DNA of 64,000 nucleotides, from contig NC_087098.1 in the NCBI RefSeq assembly GCF_963855985.1, positions 10,064,501-10,128,500 on the forward strand, given 5' to 3'. The DNA comes from Ostrinia nubilalis. Taxonomy: Eukaryota > Arthropoda > Insecta > Lepidoptera > Crambidae. Below are positions 20,651 through 30,719 of the stretch, piece after piece. The stretch's first letter is position 1; the number at the start of each line of letters is the position of its first letter. A program made the position numbers and the translations under genes. The notes beneath the pieces are model-generated. The model searched no databases and was not told the origin of the DNA. It saw nothing but the letters and a program-made list of their open reading frames with translations.

Positions 20651-21879
20651 ACCTATTTCATGCATGTGACAAAAATATATTAATTTCACGTTTTTTTATG
20701 AATGAAAAAAGAAAAAAAGAATTAATAAAATTACAGTATAATAAACCTAAATTCGGCTCTACCCCTTGCCCTGTCCAATCGTCGCTTCGTTACAATTAAC
20801 CCGGTGGTGCTGCCTTTAGAAAAATAGCCGCGCGGTGAGTCAGACAAACGAGGAATTAATATCGGGATCCACCGCCATTTGTACAGGCACAGCCAAGGTG
20901 TAACAGCCAGAACATATTTAACTCAATTTTTTTTAAATGTAAGCCCTTTTCAATACAATAATACCTAAACGGGACACTAATATACTAGGTATTAAACTAG
21001 TGCCCTGATTTTGGGCCTGCATTAATAAATAAAGTGTCTAAAAATATTATCTACAGACTACAGGTGTTTTTGGTACTTTAATAGGTATAACGATAGAAGC
21101 TTGGCAGCGTGAGCTTTTATCGTTAATACCTAGAAGGTGAAGGCATAAAAGTCTATACAAAAGGTTAAGATCCACTTTAATGGTGTGAACTTGGTTTATC
21201 AATTACGAGTCACCTTTTAAGCATTGCTCTCCCATCTTAGCCCATCTCTAATCCCACATAGTAATAAGGTAACTATATCGTAAATCCAAAAACTAAAGTG
21301 GGTTGTACGCTTAAAAATATGGTAAAACTGCCATTCAAAGTATCACGGCTACCTTTCAATATGGATTAAGAGGCCATATTCGTCGCTCGTTAGGACAATT
21401 TTGTGCTGTCTCATCTCTTTTCCCTATGATTCCGAGTTCCCACTCCCACTCCCACTTCCCACTTTATGCTACACCGGCCCTTCTTATCTCGGTAATTACC
21501 TATGCCTCGAATATTTTAATGTTTGCTTAAGATTTGTACCGGTAATGAGTTATAACAAGCACATCTGCTACTGTGTAGAAACTGCAGTGGTTTTGTTTTG
21601 TCCGTTTTCGTGGGAAGTTGCATTAAGGCTGGATATCACTTTGGTTCCAGAATTTAAAACAATCTTTGCAATGAAGCCACTATTAGTATTAGGTATAATT
21701 ATGTACTTCTTAAATTTTATTGAGATAAGTATTCAATCAAATTATATTTGTGTAATTGATTAAGAATCGATCAGTAAAACAGAATAAATAATTTTAAGAA
21801 AATTTCAAATAAAAATTGTATGTAAGTAAATGTCATTATTATTCCATAAATCTTTTTTATTTTGAACTGTTTCGTTTAC
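20651..21879. other. Non-coding stretch
   Basis: A GC-richer patch (20790-20900) and a chance open frame at 21401-21763 without signal, domain or codon structure. I see no gene. Confidence 0.4.
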
Positions 21880-21885
21880 GTATTA

Positions 21886-22086
21886 AGCGCCATCTATGAT
21901 ATATTCTTTGCATCACACGAAAGCGTGCTCTATACGAAAGCTTTCAAGAGCGTGCTTTCAATCAGTCTTGCTAAAGCTTGCGCACGAGCTTATGTGCAGC
22001 GCCATCTGTTGGATATTTGTGTAAATACGCGATTTAAACTAGCGGGGTTATGGGACGAGTTCAGGAATGATTCCAGAGAGGGCGCT
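21886..22086. mobile_element. Short repeat with CTCF-like 'agcgccatct' ends
   Basis: Starts 'agcgccatct' (21886-21895) and ends with the near-inverse 'agagggcgct' (22077-22086). A third copy, 'gcgccatctgttgg', lies at 21999-22012. The arrangement suggests a small inverted-end element. The cores also match the animal CTCF core AGRKGGCGC, on the minus strand at 21887 and 21999 and on the plus strand at 22077. Whether CTCF binds is unknown. Confidence 0.45.
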
Positions 22087-22553
22087 CTGTATATTTTTTG
22101 AAATAAATTTAATTATTTGTGCAGAATTAAATACTGTAAAATATAATATAAAGAAAAAATCCTTAAAATTTTTGAATGGTCAATTATAGCAACATTTATT
22201 ACAGATTTTCGGGGTTTATTACGACATACAATCAATAATTAGTTGAATTATTGTTATGTGTTTCTATTGAAATTACATATTTTTTTCGCTGTTTATAACA
22301 CCTACTTAAGTACCAATTGTTTGATAACAAAAAGAAAACAAACTGTGTGAGACTTGCTACTATTATTTCTGTGGTGAGACAAATAACTGAATTCGAACTA
22401 GAAATTGCCTTCATTTCTCCGATAAGAAATGGTTTATGATCAGCTGGGTCAAATGTCAAGGCAAAGGTGACTCAAAGTAATGCACACTTAAAAATACTAT
22501 TGTGAATGTGACAAGTTATCAACTAACGCAACGAACCTCGGCAGCTTTTACAA

Positions 22554-22559
22554 TATAAA
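22554..22559 (+). promoter_or_regulatory. TATA box of the 22611 gene
   Basis: TATAAA lies 52 bases before the ATG at 22611. The expected start of transcription, about 30 bases downstream, falls at 'gccattactt' (22581-22590), leaving a 5' UTR of about 25 bases. This is a compact layout typical of highly regulated insect genes. Confidence 0.6.
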
Positions 22560-22610
22560 CGAGCTACGAAGAAATCCAGAGCCATTACTTTTCCTATTCA
22601 ACTAGAGTTC

Positions 22611-23330
22611 ATGTCTTTGAAATTGATAAATATCACATCAGTGGCCCTTACAATGTCGCTGGTATCTTTCGCAATTTTCCTAATATTGACACTTTTGACG
22701 ACAGCAAAATCGACCTCGGAAAAAGATGGTACATTACCAACACCACCGGTGCAAAATTTCAAAGAATTCGTGACGAACATGATAAAGGATCAAAGCTCAA
22801 AAATCCAAACCCTTCTAAAGAAGATACAAATCAACGCTCAATCGGTTTTGACGAAGATTGAAAACATGAAACTCTATTCCAAAAATAAGGAGAAGAATCG
22901 TAAAGCAGCCTTACGCCCTTTGGATTTCTTGAATAACAATATACAGTATGAAGAACGCCAAGTGGAATCTCCTATTAAGAAGAACATGGATAGCATTGAG
23001 GTATCAACTGAAGCGATGGCTGAATCAAGAAGTTTTAGTACCCATTACTCTACTACAGGCTATGGCGCAAGTGGCAACGCAAACTATGGACACTTACCGA
23101 CTTATCATCATCATTCTATAGGCTTTGATCCCATCAATATTGTGGTATCGGTTTCTCTCCTGTCATTCATACTTCAAGCACTTCAAGGACTGCTTAACAG
23201 AGCCCGACTTCCTACCACTGTGGTAGAAGCAAGATATCTCAATCCAGTTCAGGAATGGATTAAGAAATTCGAGGAGAATTCGAAGGCTGAATATCTGAAA
23301 CGGAGGTACCCAAAAAAGTATTACCATTAA
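22611..23330 (+). CDS. Unidentified 239-aa secreted or membrane protein
   Basis: Single-exon gene with a TATA box upstream and AATAAA downstream. The ATG at 22611 is the first in the predicted transcript. Residues about 10-31 ('SVALTMSLVSFAIFLILTLL') form a hydrophobic signal peptide or signal anchor. Residues 47-105 are charged and probably helical ('LLKKIQINAQSVLTKIENMK'). Residues about 143-168 are rich in Gly, Tyr, Ser and His ('TTGYGASGNANYGH', 'YHHHS'). A second hydrophobic helix, 'INIVVSVSLLSFILQALQGL', lies at about 174-193. The C-terminus is basic and aromatic ('RRYPKKYYH'). I do not recognise a named family and assign no function; the make-up would fit a secreted or two-pass membrane protein. 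A decayed copy of the C-terminal third lies 1.5 kb downstream at 24840-25069. Confidence 0.85.
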   Translation: MSLKLINITSVALTMSLVSFAIFLILTLLTTAKSTSEKDGTLPTPPVQNFKEFVTNMIKDQSSKIQTLLKKIQINAQSVLTKIENMKLYSKNKEKNRKAALRPLDFLNNNIQYEERQVESPIKKNMDSIEVSTEAMAESRSFSTHYSTTGYGASGNANYGHLPTYHHHSIGFDPINIVVSVSLLSFILQALQGLLNRARLPTTVVEARYLNPVQEWIKKFEENSKAEYLKRRYPKKYYH

Positions 23331-23477
23331 GGATTTGCGAGTAACGTTATTAATTGTAATTTCACTATTTATTCAGCAATTATTTTGATCTTGTTGTTAA
23401 TAAGTTGTGTCTGTTGAAATGTATCTTGACAACAGACATGTGTGGAACAGTGTGGGTGTTATTTATTATGTTGGTGA

Positions 23478-23483
23478 AATAAA
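23478..23483 (+). terminator. Poly(A) signal of the 22611 gene
   Basis: AATAAA lies 147 bases after the stop codon, followed by T-rich sequence ('tctttttag', 'tttgtttt'). Confidence 0.6.
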
Positions 23484-24839
23484 TCTTTTTAGTGAAAATA
23501 TTTGTTTTACAAACTCATGAAGCTTAATAATTCAGTGCTTAAATTGTGTAAGCATACAAACTAATTTAACGTGTACCTACTCACAAAATCCCGTGAAAAC
23601 AGCAGTCACTGTTCTGTTTCGAATAAGCGGTGAATTTTCGAGCCGAACAGTATTAAAACTTCGCAAGCGTTTACGATTCATAAAACGTGATTTTAAACTA
23701 AACCAATTAGTCTCGGATTCGAATGCACTTTGCCTGTATGCGGTTTCAGTTGTTCTAATAAAATGGAATAAAACTTTAGGAGTGTAGTGACCCAAGAGCG
23801 GTCACGAGCTAGCCATCGAGGCTCTCGTGAATGGCAGTACAAAAGGGGCCAATTGGCACAATTAAAATATGCCCCAGTGCTCAAGCAATCAATGTCTCCC
23901 GGGATGCCTAAACAAAGATATCCCTCGTATCGTCGTGGTTGTCTTTTAAATTAATCCCTGCGGACCGCTTGAGAATTTGTTGATGTTGTCTTATTTTGTT
24001 TATCTATTGTTATTTTGTTGATGCTGGTTTCGCAATTACTATTTCGAAGGGCCTTTATCATTAGCAATTAGAATGTATGTGCTTTATAATCGGAAAGTTT
24101 ATTTCATGAATAACTGTTCGTTCAACCCTGGAGAATTATCTACTGATCAAGTAATAACGTAAGTACCTACTAACTTGCCGAATTATTGGTAATTTATTAA
24201 GTAAATGTTCACAAAATCACCATCAATATTGCTAAAAATATATCAGGAAACCTAAAATGACATTTAACTGTGGCCTCGTTGAGCCTAAAATCCTTATAAG
24301 ACCCTTTTACGAAGTTTCCTTTGATGCCTAATTCTTTTCAGAGGGAATACGTAAGTCCGTTTAGTAGGTACCTGCTCGTCATTTGCAATGAAAATATGTT
24401 TTTTCTTGCAAATAATTTTTATTTGCGTGGGTTTTAGCCGTGTTATCTACTTTATGATGCGTGTGACATAAAACGACTTTTGTGAGCACAAGTACACGAT
24501 ATTTTTAGAAATGTCTCTACTTTAGGGGATTACTTATTTATAAAACGAGATCCTAGAAATTTGGAAGCTGCGTATCAGTTGAATTACTTTTATTTATTTT
24601 GTTGCTCTTACTACAAATAATAAAGGATATTGGCTGCACGGATGACGGAACTTGAAGATTTAATTTTATGTGATGTTGTGTTGACACGTCTATATAATCT
24701 ATAGGTACGCCCATCAGCTCTATCTCACTAATCGAATCCACTTCACCATCTAGTGATTGGCAGATATTGTATTTAGTTTGTCAATATTTGAATTCAATAT
24801 TTGTTACCTGGTACTATTGTAGTTTAATAGTAACAGCCA
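23484..24839. other. Non-coding stretch between the gene and its decayed copy
   Basis: Open frames on both strands at 23577-23884 overlap each other and show no domain, signal or start context. I take them as chance. Nothing else recognised. Confidence 0.4.
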
Positions 24840-25069
24840 GCACAAACTAACATCATAATTTTAAAGGCTTTGATCATAAATATGTGTCGGTGGCATTTCT
24901 TCTATCATTCATAGGTATTTCAAGTTACAAGGACTGCTTGCTAAAACAACACTGTGCTTCAACGCAGGTTATAGCGAATTTCAATCCAGTACAGGAATGT
25001 ATTATGAAATTGGAGGAGAATCCGAAGTTCATCGGGTCAATCCGTTACACCAAAACCACTTCACTGTAG
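24840..25069 (+). pseudogene. Decayed partial duplicate of the 22611 gene
   Basis: The translated run 'SVAFLLSFIGISSYKDCLLK' and 'IANFNPVQECIMKLEENPKF' aligns with 'SVSLLSFILQALQGLLNRA' and 'YLNPVQEWIKKFEENSKAEY' of the 239-aa protein. DNA similarity begins near 'cacaaacta' (24841) and continues through 'ggctttgatc' (24867), which is identical to the gene at about 23121. Only the C-terminal third is recognisable, the reading frame is altered, and no TATA box or start precedes it. It is a same-orientation copy, so a tandem duplication that decayed is the simplest explanation. Confidence 0.8.
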
Positions 25070-26613
25070 TGGTCGATTCTAAGTTTGTCAATATTTGGAC
25101 ACGTTTCAGATTCTAGTATTTTACGAATAAAGGCGTGACACCTCTTATGCGAACCGCTAAGTAGGATTCGTCTTTGTAGTGAGGGACATATTGAAAGATT
25201 CCCACGATATATCACATTGCGGTGCTGAGAGGGTATCGTTTACATACTGAGAGGTGCTTAGCTCGTGCTCGAACATAGTTTTGGAGAGTTTATGAATCTG
25301 TTAGTGAAAACGATAAAAGAGGTAAAGTGGGATGGCGATTCTTTAAAGAATAACGTTACAATTTCGTTTATTTACTATCAATAGATACCAAGAATTGGCT
25401 GTTTACCTTCTCTTCCTTTGTAGTAAATAGAGGATATCTATTGTTTGCTTTCCCGACCCACTAAAAATAGGCAATGGGTATTCTGGATGTTAACAAAACT
25501 ATTTATATCTTATTTTTGTGTGACATTGTTGGTATAATTGCTCGTATTTTTTTGCGTTCAGTAAAAACAAAGTGTTTAAATGTCTATTAAACTCATTTTA
25601 TGCAGATGAGAGGACTTAAAAGCTAATTATAACCGTTTGGACATGAGAGGAGCCAAGGGTATACATAATAAAATGACTCGTAGAAAGGCATTTGAAGCGT
25701 AATATTCTAAAATGCTTTCAGTCAAAATTCGCTTCGTTAGCATGTAAATGATAATTGCAGACACCCGTCTGCGGTCCACTAAAAATGTCAAAACCCCGAT
25801 AAAAATACGGGGTAACCCAGCCCTTTTTAATTTTAATTTAAATTTTAAGCATTTTAGTGTGAGCTTAGAGAGGTTTCGGTAAAAATCCCAGTATTATCCC
25901 GGCGGATGGTAGAGGAGCTCGGCCCGCCGTAAAGTGACCATGGAGCCGTAAACGTCGGGACAGTCCCAGTTTACAGTTTCTGTAAGTACCTACCATCGCA
26001 TTAGCTGTTTCGAGATCCTGGAAGCCGTTTTATGTGGGCTTTGAGGGTGCACATCCTTAGTTCCCATTTTAAGTCGCCTGTTTATCACCAATGGGGTAGT
26101 TTATTACGATTATCTAGCACGGTTTTATTGTATTTTAAGATACTACGAGTATATGACGAACTGAGCCAACATTTATGATCTTAGCTGATTGGCAAGGTTT
26201 CCTGAAGTATCCAAATTCAAATCCGCATGAGTATAATATTTATTGCTCCTTAGTACTTCCAGTTGGGAGGTGGAATAAAAAAAAATTTACACTAACACAC
26301 TGAAAATATTATGTAACTTTAACAACAGCTTAGGTAATGAAATATACAAAGAATATTTATTGCTTAAAATACTTATCAATGTTCATAAAATGATTAAAAA
26401 AAAAATAAGCGGAACTACCGGTAAATGACGGATGTTGAAATTTATTTGGATGATATTAATTGGCAGAAAAATTAGATAATATTTTTTTATTTTTTTCCGA
26501 TTTTATTTTATTTTTTAGATTTTAATATCCGAGCTTGCTACTTTTTATTAAAGTTTACTTCCGGTTCTCTATGATTCAGATGACTGTTTAGATTAGAAGT
26601 AGATTTTTAAGTT
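25070..26613. other. Non-coding stretch
   Basis: A perfect donor-like 'tttct|gtaagtac' occurs at 25980, but no open exon ending there is convincing. Otherwise AT-rich with nothing recognised. Confidence 0.4.
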
Positions 26614-26873
26614 CAGTTCAGATTCAGATTCCGTGGCACGTAGTCGAACAGAAAGCATATACCTATTGATCGGTTGAAATGCTTTTAATTTATTATTTAA
26701 TGGAGTTTAGTATACAAATCTGGTGTTATTTTGTGTTCTAACGTGCAGTGAAGTGATTTTGTAAAACATTGAAACATTGTGCGTTTGAGCGAGCATCGAG
26801 TGTTAATCAAGCGAGTTGTCGTATGAGTGAACCTCTCTTTGGACCCAATGGCGTCTTCAAGCTAAGGCTAAAG
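26614..26873 (+). CDS. Candidate first exon of an unidentified gene
   Basis: An initiator-like 'tcagttcagattcag' (26614) precedes about 200 bases without an ATG in the used frame. ATG at 26823 then opens 17 codons, 'MSEPLFGPNGVFKLRLK', ending at the donor AAG|gtaaat (26874) in phase 0. GC content rises in the last 100 bases. No family is recognised from so short a piece. It could be the N-terminus of a protein or a 5' UTR exon with a chance upstream frame. The phase fits the exon candidates at 27155 and 27606, so they may belong to one transcript, but the link is inference. Confidence 0.35.
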
Positions 26874-27154
26874 GTAAATTACTTGTTTTCACGCTAAAAC
26901 ACCCAAGATCTATCGTTAGAGTTATATCAATTTCCACTTGACATTGGCTTTGGCACATAAATGCCTCTCAAAGAAGTTATTAAAACTTTCTAAGCGTTTA
27001 GAGTCTCTCAAAGAAGAAAGAATTGTTGAAAACAGTCTCTCGGGCCCCAGTGCAGCGTGGTCTCCCTAACTTGCTCGCAGTAAGCCCTATGACGTAGGTT
27101 AATGCATCACGCTCGCGCGGCGCGGATTTTAGATCCTGCATAAACTATTCACAG

Positions 27155-27214
27155 ATGAGAGCAAGCTACTGTTTGTACACGGGAATTTTGTTTTTATCTG
27201 CGATTTACTGGAAT
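27155..27214 (+). CDS. Candidate signal-peptide exon
   Basis: ATG at 27155 directly follows 'ctattcacag', which could act as a splice acceptor, and opens 20 codons, 'MRASYCLYTGILFLSAIYWN'. This is a short polar start and a hydrophobic core, as in a secretory signal peptide. It ends at the near-consensus donor AAT|gtaagt (27215) in phase 0. About 100 bases upstream is GC-rich sequence with several CpG ('cacgctcgcgcggcgcggat'), which suggests a promoter alternative to the 26.6 kb start. Signal-peptide exons followed by very long introns are common in neuronal surface protein genes, and the ratchet site at 28662 fits that picture. The protein identity is unknown. Confidence 0.45.
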
Positions 27215-27605
27215 GTAAGTATGCGATTTGAGCCACTTGTTCTTTGTTTTGTGGGAGTTTGATCGTATTGAGAATTTGAGACATCAGAATCGTATGACAT
27301 CAAATCTGGGACCCTTATCTAGGCAGTGCGTTCTTTTTTAATGTTGGGCATTAAGTCTTATTTTGAGGCAAGTAGTTAGGTACTCATAAATAAAAGAACT
27401 GATTGTTCGCCGGAAAGACACTGCTTAACAATTACCTTTAATTTTTTACTATTCCTTCTCTAAGGTGAGTAGTACGTAAGCTAGGCACTTATTTACAAAA
27501 TAACGTTAATTTGGTAACATCTTAGGTTACGTCTATCATGAAAAAATATATCTAATCTTAACCTTCTTTTTTACATGATTCAACTGCCACGTGGATTTGA
27601 ACCAG

Positions 27606-27672
27606 ATCATCGTTATGGAAAGAGCCAAGTTGAAGAGGAGTTGGTGCAGAAAGAGTCCAGTTGTTGCCAAGG
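27606..27672 (+). CDS. Candidate small exon with basic peptide
   Basis: A pyrimidine tract ('ccttcttttttac') is followed by about 30 bases without AG, then 'aaccag' ending at 27605. The exon reads 'IIVMERAKLKRSWCRKSPVV' and 'AKG' in phase 0 and meets the donor gtatgt at 27673. Splice signals on both sides and phase agreement with the 27155 exon are the only support. It may be chance. Confidence 0.3.
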
Positions 27673-28156
27673 GTATGTAGTACAAAATTATAATAGCATA
27701 ATACCGTATCAATACTTATAGTTAGCATTTGCATTTAAAAAAATTGTTATATAAAAGTGAAATATAAAAACATAACTAATTTTAGCTCTTGAAACTTTTG
27801 CTTAGACTCCAAGCGCCTAGCGCATTTTGAATAGCAAGTAATCAAAAGTGTGCATTCACGCTGCTTATGAGTTCCCAGGCGCTGTATACTGCGCTACTTC
27901 ATAAAGTTAACTTGCTAAAATTTACTCTGTAAACGTGGTTAAATTACTTAAATGATATTTTATAACGTTTTAAGTGATTTAAATCTATAAATAAGACCAC
28001 AATAGATGTCAAATAAATGTACTAGGTAATAATGTAGTCAAATAGTGTAATGTTATGTTTTAAATACATTACGCTTACGCACGTCATAAATAAACATATT
28101 GCTGTTTCGAAATTATATTTGAAAAAAGTGCCTTTCAGCTGTTTACAATCTACTTA

Positions 28157-28402
28157 TTAAAACATTTTGATATTTAACGCATAGATTGAAAGGACTGGTG
28201 TTAAAATAAACCAACCCTTTGAAAGATAAATGTAAATGTAACAGTTGCCGGCATCTATTGTGGTCACTTTGTCACACAAAGAAATCCCGTCGATTATGAA
28301 TTCACAAACCGTGTTTGACAATAGGCAAGTACGGTTGTCAAAAAAATCAACGCGATTCGCTAAATAGAACCCTTTCGGGATGTCTTGATAATTCTCAGCT
28401 GC
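28157..28402 (-). CDS. Candidate minus-strand exon, four cysteines
   Basis: On the minus strand, 'gatttcccctttcag' is a strong acceptor. It is followed in phase 0 by 'AAENYQDIPKGFYLANRVDF', 'FDNRTCLLSNTVCEFIIDGI' and 'SLCDKVTTIDAGNCYIYIYL'. The four Cys and the balanced amino-acid make-up look like real coding sequence. The frame then runs through a hydrophobic stretch to a stop at 28157, and I find no clear donor or poly(A) signal. No family recognised. If real, a gene on the minus strand overlaps the region of the + strand candidates. Confidence 0.35.
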   Translation of the reverse strand, partial: AAENYQDIPKGFYLANRVDFFDNRTCLLSNTVCEFIIDGISLCDKVTTIDAGNCYIYIYLSKGWFILTPVLSIYALNIKMF

Positions 28403-28638
28403 CTGAAAGGGGAAATCGGTTTGTATTAATTTGACGTTTGGATGACAGACGCACAAAAATGTATGATTGACGTTATCTTTATCTTTCTGTCGTGAATGTC
28501 GCCTGAATTGGATTAACGGCTTATGAGCAGGTAAAAAGGACTCCCCAGGTTGAGAATCGGGGTAGGATTAAATCATACCAGTGTAATATTTTTTTAAATC
28601 TATAACTTTTAATACCTCCCTAACGAATGTGTTTTAAT

Positions 28639-28667
28639 TGCGTTTTTTTCTTTTTTTACAGGTAAGT
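28639..28667 (+). promoter_or_regulatory. Recursive-splicing ratchet site
   Basis: 'gcgtttttttctttttttac' runs into AG (28660-28661) immediately followed by GTAAGT (28662-28667). An almost pure pyrimidine acceptor abutting a consensus donor is the defining form of insect ratchet points, at which long introns are removed stepwise through a zero-length exon. The sequence after the site does not make a plausible coding exon (an in-frame TAG comes after seven codons), which argues against an ordinary exon start. It implies a long + strand intron here, plausibly of the gene starting at 26.6-27.2 kb. Confidence 0.7.
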
Positions 28668-29139
28668 GCTTTCAAATATAAGTAGGGGAATACCCAGGCC
28701 TCTGTACGTATTTATGTTTACTGTTTTTTATTAATTGAATTTATACATCATTTTTATTGTAAGTGATAGGATATTTGACATAAATACTCGTAGGTACCTT
28801 TTTAAGTTTTTCAACTATCATTCTGATATTGCCAGTTCTCTGCTAACAATACCAGTTTAAAACCAAATGACGTCAAATATTTACTTCAAAAGGACATTAA
28901 GCAAAGCAATTGCTGCATTATTTGTACACATGTCACTATTGTCCCACAAAAGACGCCGACAACCCTATCCAATCTAAATTCAAATACATAAAGATGAAAT
29001 TTGTAGGTACAGTCCAATCTAAACATTCATTAGCGAAATTTGAAAAATTCTATTCAAACTGAGTAGACCCCTCGCTAAACCGCTTTAGCTAATTATATAA
29101 AACATTGCAGTGTAAAGCTCGCGCTCTACTTTCATTCCA
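28668..29139. other. Non-coding stretch
   Basis: AT-rich, nothing recognised; probably intronic. Confidence 0.4.
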
Positions 29140-29141
29140 TA

Positions 29142-29465
29142 CAGGGTGACTTTGAAAAGAACTGCCAAAAATTTTAAATAAATTTTATAGAACAATATAA
29201 CTTTATCGAAATTATATTTTATAATAGTATTTTTCGAAAAATTTATTGGAAATATGAATCGTGAGTAGATACCCATTTCTTTACCTTCAAAGGCTATAAG
29301 GCTTATTTTTTCTCGTATCATAATGACATGTCTATTGAGCTTTGCAGTTAACTGTGAATGCGTATTTTTCCACATCCACGTGTGCCAATTTTGAAACAGC
29401 GCGCAGGAGACAAAAATAATTACAAATGAAAAAAAAAATTTACAACTGTTTGCAAAATCACCCTG
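29142..29465. mobile_element. Mariner-type MITE, 'cagggtga' ends
   Basis: 'cagggtgactttgaaa' at the left is inverted at the right as 'tttgcaaaatcaccctg', with TA on both sides (29140-29141, 29466-29467). 324 bp with no coding capacity. Confidence 0.75.
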
Positions 29466-30129
29466 TATAATAAAAGCCTATTATGACGATCCCCTTGCAT
29501 GTTATACTTGTTTGATCTTCTGCTCAACGACTCTGGGCAGGTTTCGAATATGCAGCGCATGGAGTGAGCTTGTATTAGAACGGAATTAACCCATATATGC
29601 CCAGAGGCACGAAAACGACCCAATGGTACATGTTCTCTTGCGATGCTAATTTAAAAAAAACTGTACGTTTGTTTTCTGTTTTAATGCCATAAATATAATC
29701 TTGAAAGAACTTCCTACTCAAATATAACAGTTAATAAGTTCGTTCGCCTCCAGTTTTTTTCGAATTTGACATTGAACTTCACAGATTTTTTTGTTGTTGA
29801 AATTAGTGCACCCAGTCTCACAAAACTGTAAGTATTCTTTTATGTATTCTGTTTTGAACGACTATTGCGATTGAAATAATGAAATGAATATATTTCCAAG
29901 GTAAATAAGTAAGAAGTGTAGTGAAAATATAAATATGTGCTTTGTTATTTGTTACAAAAGTTCTGTTGGTCGAAAACGACCGCATGGGCATATATGAGAC
30001 CAGAATGTAGGTTTTCTTAGTATAAAGTATTTCAAATAAAAGTCGTGTTTTTTATATAATTAGTTTATAATTTCATCAAATTATAGCAAATAGTGTAAAA
30101 TAATGATATTTGGTTAATTTAGGAACTTG

Positions 30130-30330
30130 TATAATTACACAGTTAGTACAATTTAGCCATGAAATGCTGCAAAACACTTGTTTTTTTTTGCATACTGCAC
30201 AATTTCTACGAATCTGACCGGTGAGGATCAAATGCTCAGCACACATACAGCCTTTTAGTGGTATATTAGAGGGCATTGTGGGTGGCGAAGGTCCAGGTTG
30301 AGTTCGAAGAGATCCATTTGTTAGAAGCAA
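30130..30330 (-). pseudogene. piggyBac transposase C-terminal fragment, left arm
   Basis: The minus strand reads 'CAEHLILTGQIRRNCAVCKK', matching the start of the C-terminal Cys-rich domain of piggyBac transposases. The second half of the Cys-rich domain is deleted relative to the right arm. It shares about 85-90 percent of bases with 30540-30770 in inverted orientation. Confidence 0.7.
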
Positions 30331-30599
30331 ATATCTAGCAATTTACCTTCGAATCTCTAAAGTGTCTACAGATTCTCCAAGTGATCTCGCTATTATGGCA
30401 GAGTTATAGATGAGAAGGAAAAAAACGGTTTATGGTATTTTCACATGGTTGATTGATGTCACCGTCAATACTAACTCTGGAGTTTCGAAGGTAAATTGCT
30501 AGAAATTTGCTTCCAAAATATGGATCTCCTTGAACTCAGCCTGGACCTTCAACACGCCCAGTGCCGTCTAATATACCACTAAGTGTAAGGCGGTATGGT

Positions 30600-30719
30600 G
30601 CTGAGCATTTGATCCTCACCGGTAAGATTCGTAGAAATTATGCAGTATGCAAAAACATTACTGTGAAGAAATGCAGTAAGTGCGGTATAAATTTCCATGA
30701 AAAATGTTTTGCAGCCTAA
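30600..30719 (+). pseudogene. piggyBac transposase C-terminal fragment, right arm
   Basis: The plus strand reads 'HLILTGKIRRNYAVCKN' then 'KKCSKCGINFHEKCFAA' and TAA at 30717-30719. The C..C pattern followed by His and Cys is the zinc-binding domain that ends piggyBac transposases and helps recognise the element ends. The catalytic DDD core is not present in the element. Confidence 0.75.

Noticed and set aside
21401..21763. 120-codon plus-strand frame
   Set aside because: Poorly supported start, Cys/Leu/Phe-rich translation without signal or domain, and no promoter or poly(A) signal nearby.
21862..22101. 79-codon plus-strand frame
   Set aside because: Falls within the small repeat with 'agcgccatct' ends; the frame is incidental to the repeat.
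23577..23884. Open frames on both strands over the same bases
   Set aside because: Mirror frames in one GC-balanced patch; neither has a start context or recognisable protein.
25981..25988. Strong splice donor 'gtaagtac'
   Set aside because: No open exon with a plausible acceptor or start ends at it.
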